A stretch of 64,000 nucleotides of DNA, taken from the NCBI RefSeq assembly GCF_051304405.1, contig NZ_JBPPGG010000007.1, positions 43,835-107,834 of the forward strand. The letters run 5' to 3'. This stretch comes from Pedomonas sp051304405 (GTDB lineage: Bacteria > Pseudomonadota > Alphaproteobacteria > Sphingomonadales > Sphingomonadaceae). Position numbers and translations under genes: made by a program. Below the pieces are notes generated by a model, which worked only from the letters and a program-made list of their open reading frames with translations, searched no databases and was not told the DNA's origin. Shown here piece after piece: positions 16,227-24,070 of the stretch. Within the stretch, counting starts at the first letter, position 1. The number at the start of each line of letters is the position of its first letter.

Positions 16227-17684
16227 TTGGGTCAGGAAGTCGAGGCGGTCAGGGAAACGGACGTTCCGGGCTGGGACAATAGCGTGGACGTTCTCGTCGT
16301 CGGCTATGGCGTGGCGGGGGCGTGCGCCGCGCTGGAAGCGCATCGCGCGGGCGCGCGCGTGCTGGTGGTGGAGCGGGCCAGCGGCGGCGGCGGCGCCAGC
16401 GCCATGTCGTCGGGCATTTTCTATCTCGGCGGCGGAACGGCCGTGCAGAAGGCCTGCGGCTACGACGACGATCCCGAGGAGATGTACAAGTTCCTGATGG
16501 CGAGCAGCGGCGCGCCCGATGCGTCGATCGTCCGCTCCTTCTGCGAGAACAGCGTCGCCCACTTCGACTGGCTGGAGGCGCAGGGCGTGCCCTTCGAGCG
16601 CACCAGCTTCAAGGGCAAGGCGGTGTTCCTCAACACCACCGAGTGCCTGTTCAGCACCGGCAACGAGAAGCTGTGGCCCTACAAGCAGATCGCCCGTCCG
16701 GCCCCGCGCGGCCACAAGGTGGCCGGCGTGGGCGAGAACGCCGGGGCGAAGGCCATGGAGGCCCTGCTGCGCACCTGCAATGCCGAGGGCGTGCCGGCCA
16801 TCTACGACAGCGGCGTGACCGCGCTGATCCGGAACGACGAGGGCCGGGTCGTCGGCGCGCGCATCCGCCAGCCGGGCCGGGAGCTGTTCGTGCGCGCCGC
16901 CCGCGGCGTGATCCTGACCACCGGCAGCTTCAACCTGAACAAGGAAATGACCTCGAAGTATCTCCCGCTGCTGTCGGAGACTTCCGAGCCGCTCGGCATT
17001 CCCTCCAATGACGGCTCGGGGATCAAGCTGGGCCTGTCGGTGGGCGCGGCGACCCAGGCGATGGACGGCGTGATCGCGACGGCCTCCATCTATCCCCCGG
17101 CCCAGCTCATCAAGGGCATCCTCGTCAACAAGCGCGGCGAGCGCTTCGTCGCGGAGGACAGCTACCACGGCCGCACGGCGGCCTTCATCATGGAGCAGCC
17201 GGACCAGACCGCCTATCTCATCGTCGACTCCGAGATCTTCGCCTACCCCGAGATCGAGACCCACCAGCACCGCCTCATCGACGGCTGGGAGACGGTGGAG
17301 GAGATGGAAGCGGGCCTGGAGCTGCCCGAGGGCTCGCTCCAGAAGACGCTGGCCGACTACAACCATTACGCGGCCGAGGGGCGCGATCCCTTCCTGTTCA
17401 AGGACCCGGAGTGGCTGAAGCCGCTCGACAAGGGGCCCTACGCGGCCTTTGACGTCTCCTTCAACAAGTCGATCTACCTTTTCATCGCGCTGGGCGGCCT
17501 CAAGACCAACGCGCACGCGCAGGTGCTTGACCCGCGCGGCAACCCGGTGCCGGGGCTCTATGCGGCAGGCGCGTGCGCCGCGCACATTCCGCAGACCGGC
17601 AAGGGCTATGCCAGCGGCCTCAGCCTCGGGCCGGGCTCGTGGTTCGGCCGGGTGGCGGGCCGCCATGCGGCGGGGTGCCGTTGA
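16227..17684 (+). CDS. FAD-binding dehydrogenase, KstD/fumarate-reductase flavoprotein family
   Basis: Flavoprotein of about 485 residues with an N-terminal dinucleotide fold (VVGYGVAGACAA followed by VLVVER), an internal FAD-binding/catalytic cap, and the closing FAD motif GLYAAGACAA...GKGYASGLSLG...FGRVAG. The family includes 3-ketosteroid dehydrogenases, which introduce ring double bonds, and soluble fumarate reductases; which one this is cannot be settled here. The start is taken as TTG at 16227, since GGGGGAGG stands 5 bases before it. An in-frame ATG at 16173 is possible, but its extension covers a 13-base tandem repeat that looks non-coding. It is divergent from the Rieske oxygenase. 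Confidence 0.85.
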   Translation: MGQEVEAVRETDVPGWDNSVDVLVVGYGVAGACAALEAHRAGARVLVVERASGGGGASAMSSGIFYLGGGTAVQKACGYDDDPEEMYKFLMASSGAPDASIVRSFCENSVAHFDWLEAQGVPFERTSFKGKAVFLNTTECLFSTGNEKLWPYKQIARPAPRGHKVAGVGENAGAKAMEALLRTCNAEGVPAIYDSGVTALIRNDEGRVVGARIRQPGRELFVRAARGVILTTGSFNLNKEMTSKYLPLLSETSEPLGIPSNDGSGIKLGLSVGAATQAMDGVIATASIYPPAQLIKGILVNKRGERFVAEDSYHGRTAAFIMEQPDQTAYLIVDSEIFAYPEIETHQHRLIDGWETVEEMEAGLELPEGSLQKTLADYNHYAAEGRDPFLFKDPEWLKPLDKGPYAAFDVSFNKSIYLFIALGGLKTNAHAQVLDPRGNPVPGLYAAGACAAHIPQTGKGYASGLSLGPGSWFGRVAGRHAAGCR

Positions 17685-17741
17685 GGCGATGCCTTGAGTG
17701 ATGTTGTGTGTTCTGAACCCGTTGCAGGCAGGAAATCGTAA

Positions 17742-19142
17742 ATGACAGCCAATACCTATGATCTGATTGTTCTGGGCTCGGGTCCGGGCGGCTATGTGGC
17801 GGCCATCCGGGCGGCGCAGCTGGGCCAGAAGGTCGCGATCGTCGAGCGTGAGCGGCTCGGCGGCATCTGCCTCAACTGGGGTTGCATCCCGACGAAAGCG
17901 CTGCTGCGCACGTCGGAGATCTACCACTACATGACCCACGCCGAGGCCTTCGGCCTTTCGGCCGGGACGCCCGCCTTCGACCTGAAGGCGGTGGTCGAGC
18001 GTTCGCGCAAGGTGGCGAACCAGCTCAACAGCGGCGTCAAGGGCCTGATGAAGAAGAACAAGGTGACGGTGGTGGAGGGCGAGGGCCGTCTTGCCGCCGC
18101 CACCCGCGTCGTGGTGACGAAGGACGGGCAGACGACCGAGCTGTCCGCAAAGAACGTCATCATCGCCACCGGTGCGCGGGCGCGCGAGCACCCGGCGGCG
18201 AAGGCGGACGGCAAGCTGATCTGGACCTACCGCCACGCCATGACCCCCGAGGTCATGCCGAAGAAGCTGCTGGTCATCGGCTCGGGCGCCATCGGCATCG
18301 AGTTTGCCAGCTTCTATTCGGACATGGGGGCCAAGGTCACGGTGGTCGAGATGCTGGACCGCATCCTGCCCGTCGAGGACGCGGAAATCTCCGCCTTCGT
18401 CGAGAAGCAGCTCACCAAGCAGGGGCTCACCATCCGCACCAGGGCGTCGGTCGAGGCGCTGGAGCCCGGCAGCGACGAGGTGAAGGCCACCATCAAGGGC
18501 GCGGACGGCAACACCGTCACCGAGACCTTCGACCGGGTGATCGTCGCCATCGGCATCGTGCCCAACACGGAGAACCTCGGCCTTGAGGCGCTGGGGGTCA
18601 AGATGACCCGCGGGCACATCGACACCGACCCCTACGGCCGCACCAACGTGGCCGGCCTGTGGGCCATCGGCGACGTTGCCGGCGCGCCGTGGCTGGCGCA
18701 CAAGGCGAGCCACGAGGGCGTGGTCGCGGCCGAGGCCATTGCCGGCTTCAAGGGCGCGCACCCCATGGACAAGTCCAACATTCCGGGCTGCACCTATTCC
18801 CGCCCGCAGGTGGCGAGCGTCGGTCTCACCGAGGAAAAGGCGAAGGAAGCCGGCCACAAGGTGAAGGTGGGCAAGTTCCCCTTCATCGGCAACGGCAAGG
18901 CGATCGCGCTCGGCGAACCGGAAGGGTTCGTCAAGACCGTGTTCGATGCGGATACCGGCGAGCTGCTCGGCGCGCACATGGTGGGCGCGGAAGTGACCGA
19001 GCTCATTCAGGGCTATGTGATCGCCCGCCAGCTGGAGACCACCGAGGAAGACCTGATGCACACCGTCTTCCCGCACCCGACGCTGTCGGAGATGATGCAC
19101 GAGAGCGTGCTCGACGCCTTTGGCCGGGCACTGCACTACTGA
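17742..19142 (+). CDS. lpdA: Dihydrolipoyl dehydrogenase (E3)
   Basis: FAD and NAD-dependent lipoamide dehydrogenase of 466 residues, which reoxidises the lipoyl arm of a 2-oxoacid dehydrogenase complex. GSGPGGYVAA binds FAD; the redox disulfide motif GGICLNWGCIPTKALL places Cys43 and Cys48; GSGAIGIEFASFY is the NAD fold; HPTLSE near the C-terminus supplies the His445/Glu450 pair. All key residues are present. It is likely the E3 for the E1-E2 genes at 7.5-10.9 kb, since those lack their own. It follows the KstD-like gene by 57 bases. Confidence 0.95.
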   Translation: MTANTYDLIVLGSGPGGYVAAIRAAQLGQKVAIVERERLGGICLNWGCIPTKALLRTSEIYHYMTHAEAFGLSAGTPAFDLKAVVERSRKVANQLNSGVKGLMKKNKVTVVEGEGRLAAATRVVVTKDGQTTELSAKNVIIATGARAREHPAAKADGKLIWTYRHAMTPEVMPKKLLVIGSGAIGIEFASFYSDMGAKVTVVEMLDRILPVEDAEISAFVEKQLTKQGLTIRTRASVEALEPGSDEVKATIKGADGNTVTETFDRVIVAIGIVPNTENLGLEALGVKMTRGHIDTDPYGRTNVAGLWAIGDVAGAPWLAHKASHEGVVAAEAIAGFKGAHPMDKSNIPGCTYSRPQVASVGLTEEKAKEAGHKVKVGKFPFIGNGKAIALGEPEGFVKTVFDADTGELLGAHMVGAEVTELIQGYVIARQLETTEEDLMHTVFPHPTLSEMMHESVLDAFGRALHY

Positions 19143-19180
19143 CCCGGATTGACTGACCCGGATTTTGCCGGTTCCTCCCT

Positions 19181-19224
19181 GGCAAAAAAAGACGCCCAGT
19201 GCGCTTCCCGCGCGCTGGGCGTCA
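19181..19224 (-). terminator. Terminator for the leftward enoyl-CoA hydratase gene
   Basis: GC-rich stem GACGCCCAG/CTGGGCGTC extended by partly paired GCGC arms, with seven A residues on its left, which read as a T run on the minus strand. It can also slow plus-strand transcription leaving lpdA. Confidence 0.8.
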
Positions 19225-19313
19225 AGTTTGTAGGGACGGAGATGCCCCGCCATGGGGCCGTCTGCGGTTCTGCCGACCGGGAGCCCGCGGCCCCCGGTCG
19301 GCCAGGGAAGAGG

Positions 19314-20093
19314 TCAGTTGCTGAAATCGGGTTTCTGCTTGGCGAGGAACGCGGCGATGGCGCGCCGGCCGTGCTCGCTGCGCGCGCCCTCCGCGATGCT
19401 GCGCGCTTCCGCGTCCATGTGCGCCTCGAGCGGCGTGTGGAGGCTGGAGAGCAGCAGGTTGCGGGTGCGGCCGATCGCGCCGGTGGCGGAGACCGCCAGC
19501 TGGCGCGCGAGGCTCGCCACCTCCTCCTCGAAGGCGTCGTCCGCCACCGCGCGGGTGATGAGGCCGATCTGGGCCGCTTCCTCGGCGCCGACACGGCGAT
19601 TGAGCAGCGCCAGTTCCTGGGCGCGGCGCAGGCCGATGAGGCGCGGCAGCAGCCAGCTGGCGCCGCCGTCCGGCGACAGGCCGACCGCCGTATAGGCCAC
19701 GGTGAAGTGGGCGCTTGCCCGGGCGATGGCGATGTCGCCGAGGACAGCAAGGCTCAGCCCCGCGCCCGCCGCCGGGCCGTTGATGGCGGTGAGGAGCGGC
19801 TTGTTCATGTGCGAGAGCCGCGCGATGGCGGCGTGCAGGTAGGCGGTGATCTCCTTGATCAGCGCCGGGGCGTTGTCGCCGGCCGCGCCGAAGGCGGTGA
19901 TGTCGCCGCCCACGCAGAACATGCGGCCTTCGCCGGTCAGCACCACGGCGCGGATGCTGTCATCCTCGTCGCAGGCAATGGCATGCTCCAGCAGCGTGCG
20001 CGCCAGGGCCACGTCGATGCCGTTGCCCGCGTCCGGCCGGGAGAGGACAAGACGCGCAACCGCGCCCTCCCGCTCGAATTTCACTGGGGTCAT
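19314..20093 (-). CDS. Enoyl-CoA hydratase/isomerase family protein (PaaG-like)
   Basis: Crotonase-fold enzyme of 259 residues, acting on a CoA thioester. The oxyanion-hole and core motif are visible: GRMFCVGGDITAFG, INGPAAGAGLSLAVLGD, and AVGLSPDGGASWLLPR. The second catalytic acid is Asp in SPDGG and the first Glu position is not Glu, a pattern typical of isomerase-type members such as PaaG rather than classical hydratases. The ATG at 20093 gives a typical N-terminus (MTPVKFEREG); in-frame ATGs at 20126 and 20132 are possible but without a better ribosome site. It is convergent with lpdA and likely belongs to the same catabolic island. Confidence 0.85.
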   Translation of the reverse strand: MTPVKFEREGAVARLVLSRPDAGNGIDVALARTLLEHAIACDEDDSIRAVVLTGEGRMFCVGGDITAFGAAGDNAPALIKEITAYLHAAIARLSHMNKPLLTAINGPAAGAGLSLAVLGDIAIARASAHFTVAYTAVGLSPDGGASWLLPRLIGLRRAQELALLNRRVGAEEAAQIGLITRAVADDAFEEEVASLARQLAVSATGAIGRTRNLLLSSLHTPLEAHMDAEARSIAEGARSEHGRRAIAAFLAKQKPDFSN

Positions 20094-20230
20094 CCCGATC
20101 TCGCTCTGTCTGTTCAGGGCTTCCATGGTCATGGCTTGCCATGACCGGCACCGGTCGGCCACCTGCACTTATGAGGAGGTCGCGCGCGGCGGAAATCCGC
20201 GCCTGAAAAGAGGCTCACGGGGGGCAGCGC

Positions 20231-21094
20231 TCAGATGAACGGCTTGCCGCCGGTCACCGCCACCGTTGCCCCGGAGACGTAGCTGGCCTCGTCGCTGGCC
20301 AGCATCACGTAGACCGGGGCCAGCTCCTTCGGCTGGGCGGGGCGGCCGATGGGGTAGCTCTTGCCGAATTCCTTCACTTTCTCCGGCGGCATGGTGGCGG
20401 GGATCAGCGGAGTCCATACCGGCCCGGGCGCGACGCAGTTGGCGCGGATGCCCTTGTCCGCCAGCAGTTGCGCCAGCCCGCCGGTGAAGTTCTGGATGGC
20501 TCCCTTCGTGGTGGCGTAGGGCAGCAGCGTCTCGTTGGGCTTGTCGGCGTTGATCGAGGTGGTGTTGATGATCGCGGCCCCCGACTTCATGTGCGGCACC
20601 GCCGCCTTGGTGAGGTAGAACATGGCGTGGATGTTGGTGCGGAAGGTGGCCTCCCAGTCCTCGTCGGAGATGTCGTCCAGCGCCTCGAAGGTCATCTGCC
20701 AGGCGGCGTTGTTGACCAGCACGTCGATCCGCCCGAATTCCTGCACCGCCCGCTCGATGATCGCCCGGCAGTGGGCGGGGTCCTGAATGTCGCCCGGCAC
20801 CAGCACCGCCGTGCGGCCTGCTTTCTCCACCCAGCGGGCGGTCTCCTGCGCGTCCTCGTCCTCGCTGAGGTAGGAGAGCAGCACGTCCGCCCCCTCGCGG
20901 GCGAAGGCGATGGCGACGGCCCGGCCGATGCCGCTGTCGCCGCCGGTGATGATCGCCTTCTTGTCCCTGAGGCGGCCCGAGCCCTGATAGCTGTCCTCGC
21001 CGTGATCGGGCTTCGGCGTCATCGCCTGCGTCGAGCCGGGGGCGTCCTGCTGCTGGTCGGGAAATGGCGGTCTGGTCTCGTCGCGCTTGTCCAT
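20231..21094 (-). CDS. SDR family oxidoreductase (YghA-like); internal start of a longer frame
   Basis: Extended-tail SDR of 287 residues, like YghA and general-stress dehydrogenases. After a polar N-terminal tail come TGGDSGIG, NNAAWQ, NTTSINA (catalytic Ser) and YATTKGA, ending with TGGKPFI. An internal ATG at 21094 is preceded by AAGGAGGGACC at good spacing, so the SDR can be made on its own. The same frame remains open upstream into a Mut7-C domain; see the longer entry. Substrate unknown; such enzymes often act on aldoses or alcohols under stress. Confidence 0.88.
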   Translation of the reverse strand: MDKRDETRPPFPDQQQDAPGSTQAMTPKPDHGEDSYQGSGRLRDKKAIITGGDSGIGRAVAIAFAREGADVLLSYLSEDEDAQETARWVEKAGRTAVLVPGDIQDPAHCRAIIERAVQEFGRIDVLVNNAAWQMTFEALDDISDEDWEATFRTNIHAMFYLTKAAVPHMKSGAAIINTTSINADKPNETLLPYATTKGAIQNFTGGLAQLLADKGIRANCVAPGPVWTPLIPATMPPEKVKEFGKSYPIGRPAQPKELAPVYVMLASDEASYVSGATVAVTGGKPFI

Positions 21095-21652
21095 GCCGGT
21101 CCCTCCTTCCTGCGTCGCCGCCCCGAGTCCGGTTCGGACAGCGCCCGGTGCCTCCGCCTGGAGCCAACCGCTGGAGCCGGGCGGAGTTCCCTGCGGGGAG
21201 GTCGCAAACCCCGCCCAGTGCTCCAGCCGCGCCGCCATGCGCCGCACATGGCTTCCGGGCCAGTAGCGCCGCCCACAGGCGGGGCAGACCCGGAACGGCC
21301 CCGGCAGCGCCGCCGTAGCGCCCGGCAGCCCGGCCAGCTCCTTCGGCCTGGCGGGGGCGAGGGGGCTGTTGTCCCTGAGGCAGCGGGTGAAGGGCGCGAG
21401 TTTCCAGTCCAGCCCCAGCGTTCGCGCCAGCAGCTCCGCTTCGGCATCGAGCGGCTCGGGCAGAAGCACCGCCCGGTCAGGGCAGCGGGCGGCGAGGCTC
21501 CGGTCCCGCGTGAGCAGCAGGCGTCCGTCCGCCCGCGCCAGCGCGATGAGACTCCGGTCCGGCGTGCCGGGGGCGGCCAGTTCCGTATCGTGCCCGGCCG
21601 CGCGCAGCCAGCGGGCGAGGCCCGCCAGCATCTCGTCGCACAGCAGGCGCAT
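20231..21652 (-). CDS. Mut7-C RNase domain protein, reading frame continuous with the downstream SDR
   Basis: From an ATG at 21652 the frame encodes about 150 residues of a Mut7-C (PIN-like RNase) domain: MRLLCDEMLAGLARWLRAAG carries the first acidic site, LLTRDRSL the next, and a CPACGRRYW zinc-knuckle half lies near residue 123 with a Cys upstream in FTRCL, forming the usual zinc ribbon. Mut7-C proteins normally end shortly after. Here there is no stop: the frame runs through an Ala/Gly/Pro linker of about 35 residues into the complete SDR, giving 473 residues. Either this is a true fusion, or a stop was lost by frameshift and the SDR is mainly made from its own start at 21094. Confidence 0.7.
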   Translation of the reverse strand: MRLLCDEMLAGLARWLRAAGHDTELAAPGTPDRSLIALARADGRLLLTRDRSLAARCPDRAVLLPEPLDAEAELLARTLGLDWKLAPFTRCLRDNSPLAPARPKELAGLPGATAALPGPFRVCPACGRRYWPGSHVRRMAARLEHWAGFATSPQGTPPGSSGWLQAEAPGAVRTGLGAATQEGGTGMDKRDETRPPFPDQQQDAPGSTQAMTPKPDHGEDSYQGSGRLRDKKAIITGGDSGIGRAVAIAFAREGADVLLSYLSEDEDAQETARWVEKAGRTAVLVPGDIQDPAHCRAIIERAVQEFGRIDVLVNNAAWQMTFEALDDISDEDWEATFRTNIHAMFYLTKAAVPHMKSGAAIINTTSINADKPNETLLPYATTKGAIQNFTGGLAQLLADKGIRANCVAPGPVWTPLIPATMPPEKVKEFGKSYPIGRPAQPKELAPVYVMLASDEASYVSGATVAVTGGKPFI

Positions 21653-21673
21653 GGGGCGGCCTGCCGTCCGCCG

Positions 21674-22024
21674 TTACCGCAGCGCCTTTTCCAGCTCGTC
21701 CCGGCTCATGCGCGAGCGGCCGGGGATGTCCTGCTGCCTTGCCCGGGCGTAAAGCTCGGCCTTGGTCTGCCGGTTGCCGGTGCCGCTTCTGCCCGCGCTG
21801 GCCTTGCCGCCCTCGCGGCGGGCCTGTGCCTCCGTCTCGCGGCGGCGCTCGGCGTTCCTTTGCGGGCTTTGCGTCCTGGAGGCACCCGCTTCGCTGAGGC
21901 CGATGGCGATGGCCTGACGCGGGTTCTTCACCGTCTGCCCGTGGCTGGTCTCCAGCTCGCCATGCTTGAACTCGTGCATCACGCGCCCGACCTTCTTCTG
22001 CTGCGCTTTCGTCTGCCTGGCCAT
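21674..22024 (-). CDS. DUF6496 domain protein
   Basis: Very basic and polar protein of 116 residues. The first half has the DUF6496 signature KVGRVMHEFKHGEL...VKNPRQAIAIGLSEAG; the second half ends in TKAELYARARQQDIPGRSRM, like the short helix-extended-helix elements of Rho-N/SAP domains that bind nucleic acids. DUF6496 genes are frequent in sphingomonads and rhizobia and often stand near stress genes. The reading direction and the 21-base gap suggest transcription with the Mut7-C/SDR frame downstream. Function unknown. Confidence 0.85.
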   Translation of the reverse strand: MARQTKAQQKKVGRVMHEFKHGELETSHGQTVKNPRQAIAIGLSEAGASRTQSPQRNAERRRETEAQARREGGKASAGRSGTGNRQTKAELYARARQQDIPGRSRMSRDELEKALR

Positions 22025-22313
22025 GGCCGTCTCCCGGTCCGGGGGCTTGCGTGCCCCCCCGACACGCGCTCCACCCGTTCTGCTGTCTGCCCTCCCGTGT
22101 CCAACGCGCCACTCCAGCGCCCGGTTGAACGGGGGCCCCGAAAAGCGGGCGGCGCAGGTGCGCCTGCATGGCTGCCCTGCCCGATGGGCACTTGAAAAGC
22201 GCCGTCCGGGGCCTCATCTAGCGCGCCTGGGCCGCGCCGGCCGGCGGGCGGCGGGGCCCTCCATCCAGCAGGAATGAGGCGGACCGCCTCCGTCGGTGAT
22301 TTCGGGAAAGCCT

Positions 22314-23501
22314 ATGAGTCGTGTTCTGGACCGCGCCGTGCGCCCCGGCCTTGTCATGTTTGCGCTGGCCGTCGGCGCCTTTGCCATCGGCACCACCGAA
22401 TTCGCCACCATGGGGGTGCTGCCCTTCTTCGCAAAGGACCTGGGCATTGACGAGCCGACTGCCGGCCATGCCATCAGCGCCTATGCCCTCGGCGTGGTGG
22501 TGGGCGCGCCGATCATCGCCGTGCTTTCCGCCCGGGTGGCCCGGCGCACCATGCTCATCGCCCTCATGTCGGTGTTTGCGCTGGGCAATGCGCTGAGCGG
22601 CCTGTCGCCTTCCTATCACGCCATGCTTGGCTTCCGTTTCCTCAGCGGCCTGCCGCACGGCGCCTATTTCGGCCTTGCCGCGCTGACGATCGCCTCGCTG
22701 GTTGACCCCGGCAAGCGCACCCAGTCCGTCGCCCGCATGTTCCTCGGTCTCACCGTTGCCACCATTATCGGCGTGCCGGTGTCCAACTGGCTGGCCCAGG
22801 CGGTCGGCTGGCGCTGGGGCTTCTCCATCGTGGCGCTGCTGGGCCTGCTCACGGCCGCTCTGGTGTGGCGCTTTGCTCCGCGCGACGTGCCCGACAGCAA
22901 CGCCAGCCCCCTGCGCGAGCTGGGGGCGCTCGCCAGCGTGCAGGTCTGGCTGACCCTGATCACCGGCGCCATCGGCTTTGGCGGCCTGTTCGCGGTCTAT
23001 ACCTACCTCTCGGTCACGCTGGTGGAAGTGACGCACGTCGCCCAAGCCTTCGTGCCGGTGGTGCTGGCGGTGTTCGGCATCGGCATGACCGTCGGCAACC
23101 TCATCGTGCCGCCCATTGCCGATCGCGCACTGATGCCGACGGCGATCGGGCTGCTGCTGGTCAGCGCCACGGCCATGGCCCTGTTCCCCGCTGCGGCGCA
23201 CAACCCCTGGCTGGTGATGGCGGACGTGTTCGTCATCGGCTGGGGCGGGTCGCTCGCCACCATCCTGCAAACCCGGCTCATGGAAGTGGCGGAGGACGCC
23301 CAGTCCCTCGCGGCCGCGCTCAACCACTCGGCCTTCAACACCGCCAACGCGCTCGGCCCCTGGCTCGGCGGCATGGCGATTGCGGCGGGCTACGGCTGGA
23401 CCTCCATCGGCTGGGTCGGCTGCGCCCTGGCGCTGGGCGGCCTGCCGCCGTTGCTGCTCTCCGTCCTGCTGGAGCGGCGGCGCCGGCTGGCGGTGGCCTA
23501 G
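22314..23501 (+). CDS. MFS transporter (AraJ/YdeA-like)
   Basis: Major facilitator of 395 residues with 12 predicted membrane helices and the family motif GTTEFATMGVLPFFAKDLGI in the first helix and loop, a signature of the AraJ/YdeA/NepI-type drug or sugar exporters. ARVARRTML after helix 2 corresponds to motif A. The ATG at 22314 has GGAAAG in front; a GTG at 22296 is also in frame. The upstream gap of about 290 bases to the divergent DUF6496 gene shows no clear element. Likely exports small molecules; the substrate cannot be read from sequence. Confidence 0.9.
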   Translation: MSRVLDRAVRPGLVMFALAVGAFAIGTTEFATMGVLPFFAKDLGIDEPTAGHAISAYALGVVVGAPIIAVLSARVARRTMLIALMSVFALGNALSGLSPSYHAMLGFRFLSGLPHGAYFGLAALTIASLVDPGKRTQSVARMFLGLTVATIIGVPVSNWLAQAVGWRWGFSIVALLGLLTAALVWRFAPRDVPDSNASPLRELGALASVQVWLTLITGAIGFGGLFAVYTYLSVTLVEVTHVAQAFVPVVLAVFGIGMTVGNLIVPPIADRALMPTAIGLLLVSATAMALFPAAAHNPWLVMADVFVIGWGGSLATILQTRLMEVAEDAQSLAAALNHSAFNTANALGPWLGGMAIAAGYGWTSIGWVGCALALGGLPPLLLSVLLERRRRLAVA

Positions 23502-23511
23502 CGCCACCTCC

Positions 23512-23874
23512 TCAGTCCGGCCCCAGCGCCTCCAGCACCTGCCGCAGGATGACGGCGTGGTTCCGCTCCGGGTCCTTCACCGAATAGAGGAGGGTGAGGG
23601 AGCGGTCCCCGGCGAGGGCGACAAGCGCGCGCAGCGCCTCGGTCTGCGGCGCCAGTTCCGCCCGGTAGCGGGCCTCGAACGCGGGCCAGCGCGCCTCCAT
23701 GTCGGCGTGGACCCATTTCCGCAGGTCGGTTGAGGGGGCGATGTCCTTCGCCCAGTGGTCAATGGCGGCTTCCGCTTTGGTCAGCCCCCGGGGCCACAGC
23801 CGGTCCACCAGCACGCGGACGCCATCCTCCGGTGCGGCGGGGTCGTAGATGCGTTTTGTGCGAAGCGTGCCCAT
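23512..23874 (-). CDS. DUF488 family protein
   Basis: Protein of 120 residues in the DUF488 family: TKRIYDPAAPEDGVRVLVDRLWPRG at the start, HWAKDIAPSTDLRKWV in the middle and LTLLYSVKDPERNHAVIL near the end are near-consensus. No biochemical role is established for this family. It is convergent with the MFS gene, with only 10 bases between the stop codons. Confidence 0.9.
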   Translation of the reverse strand: MGTLRTKRIYDPAAPEDGVRVLVDRLWPRGLTKAEAAIDHWAKDIAPSTDLRKWVHADMEARWPAFEARYRAELAPQTEALRALVALAGDRSLTLLYSVKDPERNHAVILRQVLEALGPD

Positions 23875-24070
23875 CCTGTCCTCGCGCGGCAGTCCAAGGC
23901 GTCAGCCTATGGCAGGACGGCCCGCCCCGAAAGGGTCTCGCGGGCGAATGTCCGTCGCGGGGGGGCGGAGGCAGGAAGGTCTGCCCGCCCCTCCCTGCAA
24001 GTTGGCCGCAAACGGTCGGACAGCGGGGAGCAGGCGGGGAGGAACGGGCAGACCGGGGACCTCGCCTTTC

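Noticed and set aside
14859..17684. A 941-codon plus-strand open frame
   Set aside because: Its first 1.3 kb is the antisense shadow of the Rieske oxygenase; only the last part from about 16227 (or 16173) is the real flavoprotein.
19141..19164. Repeated GACCCGGATT just after lpdA
   Set aside because: Two short copies only; no sign of a mobile element or functional site.
16023..19253. A 1076-codon minus-strand open frame
   Set aside because: Antisense to the flavoprotein and lpdA; composition is a GC-rich mirror with Arg/Ala/Gly/His runs and no family motif.
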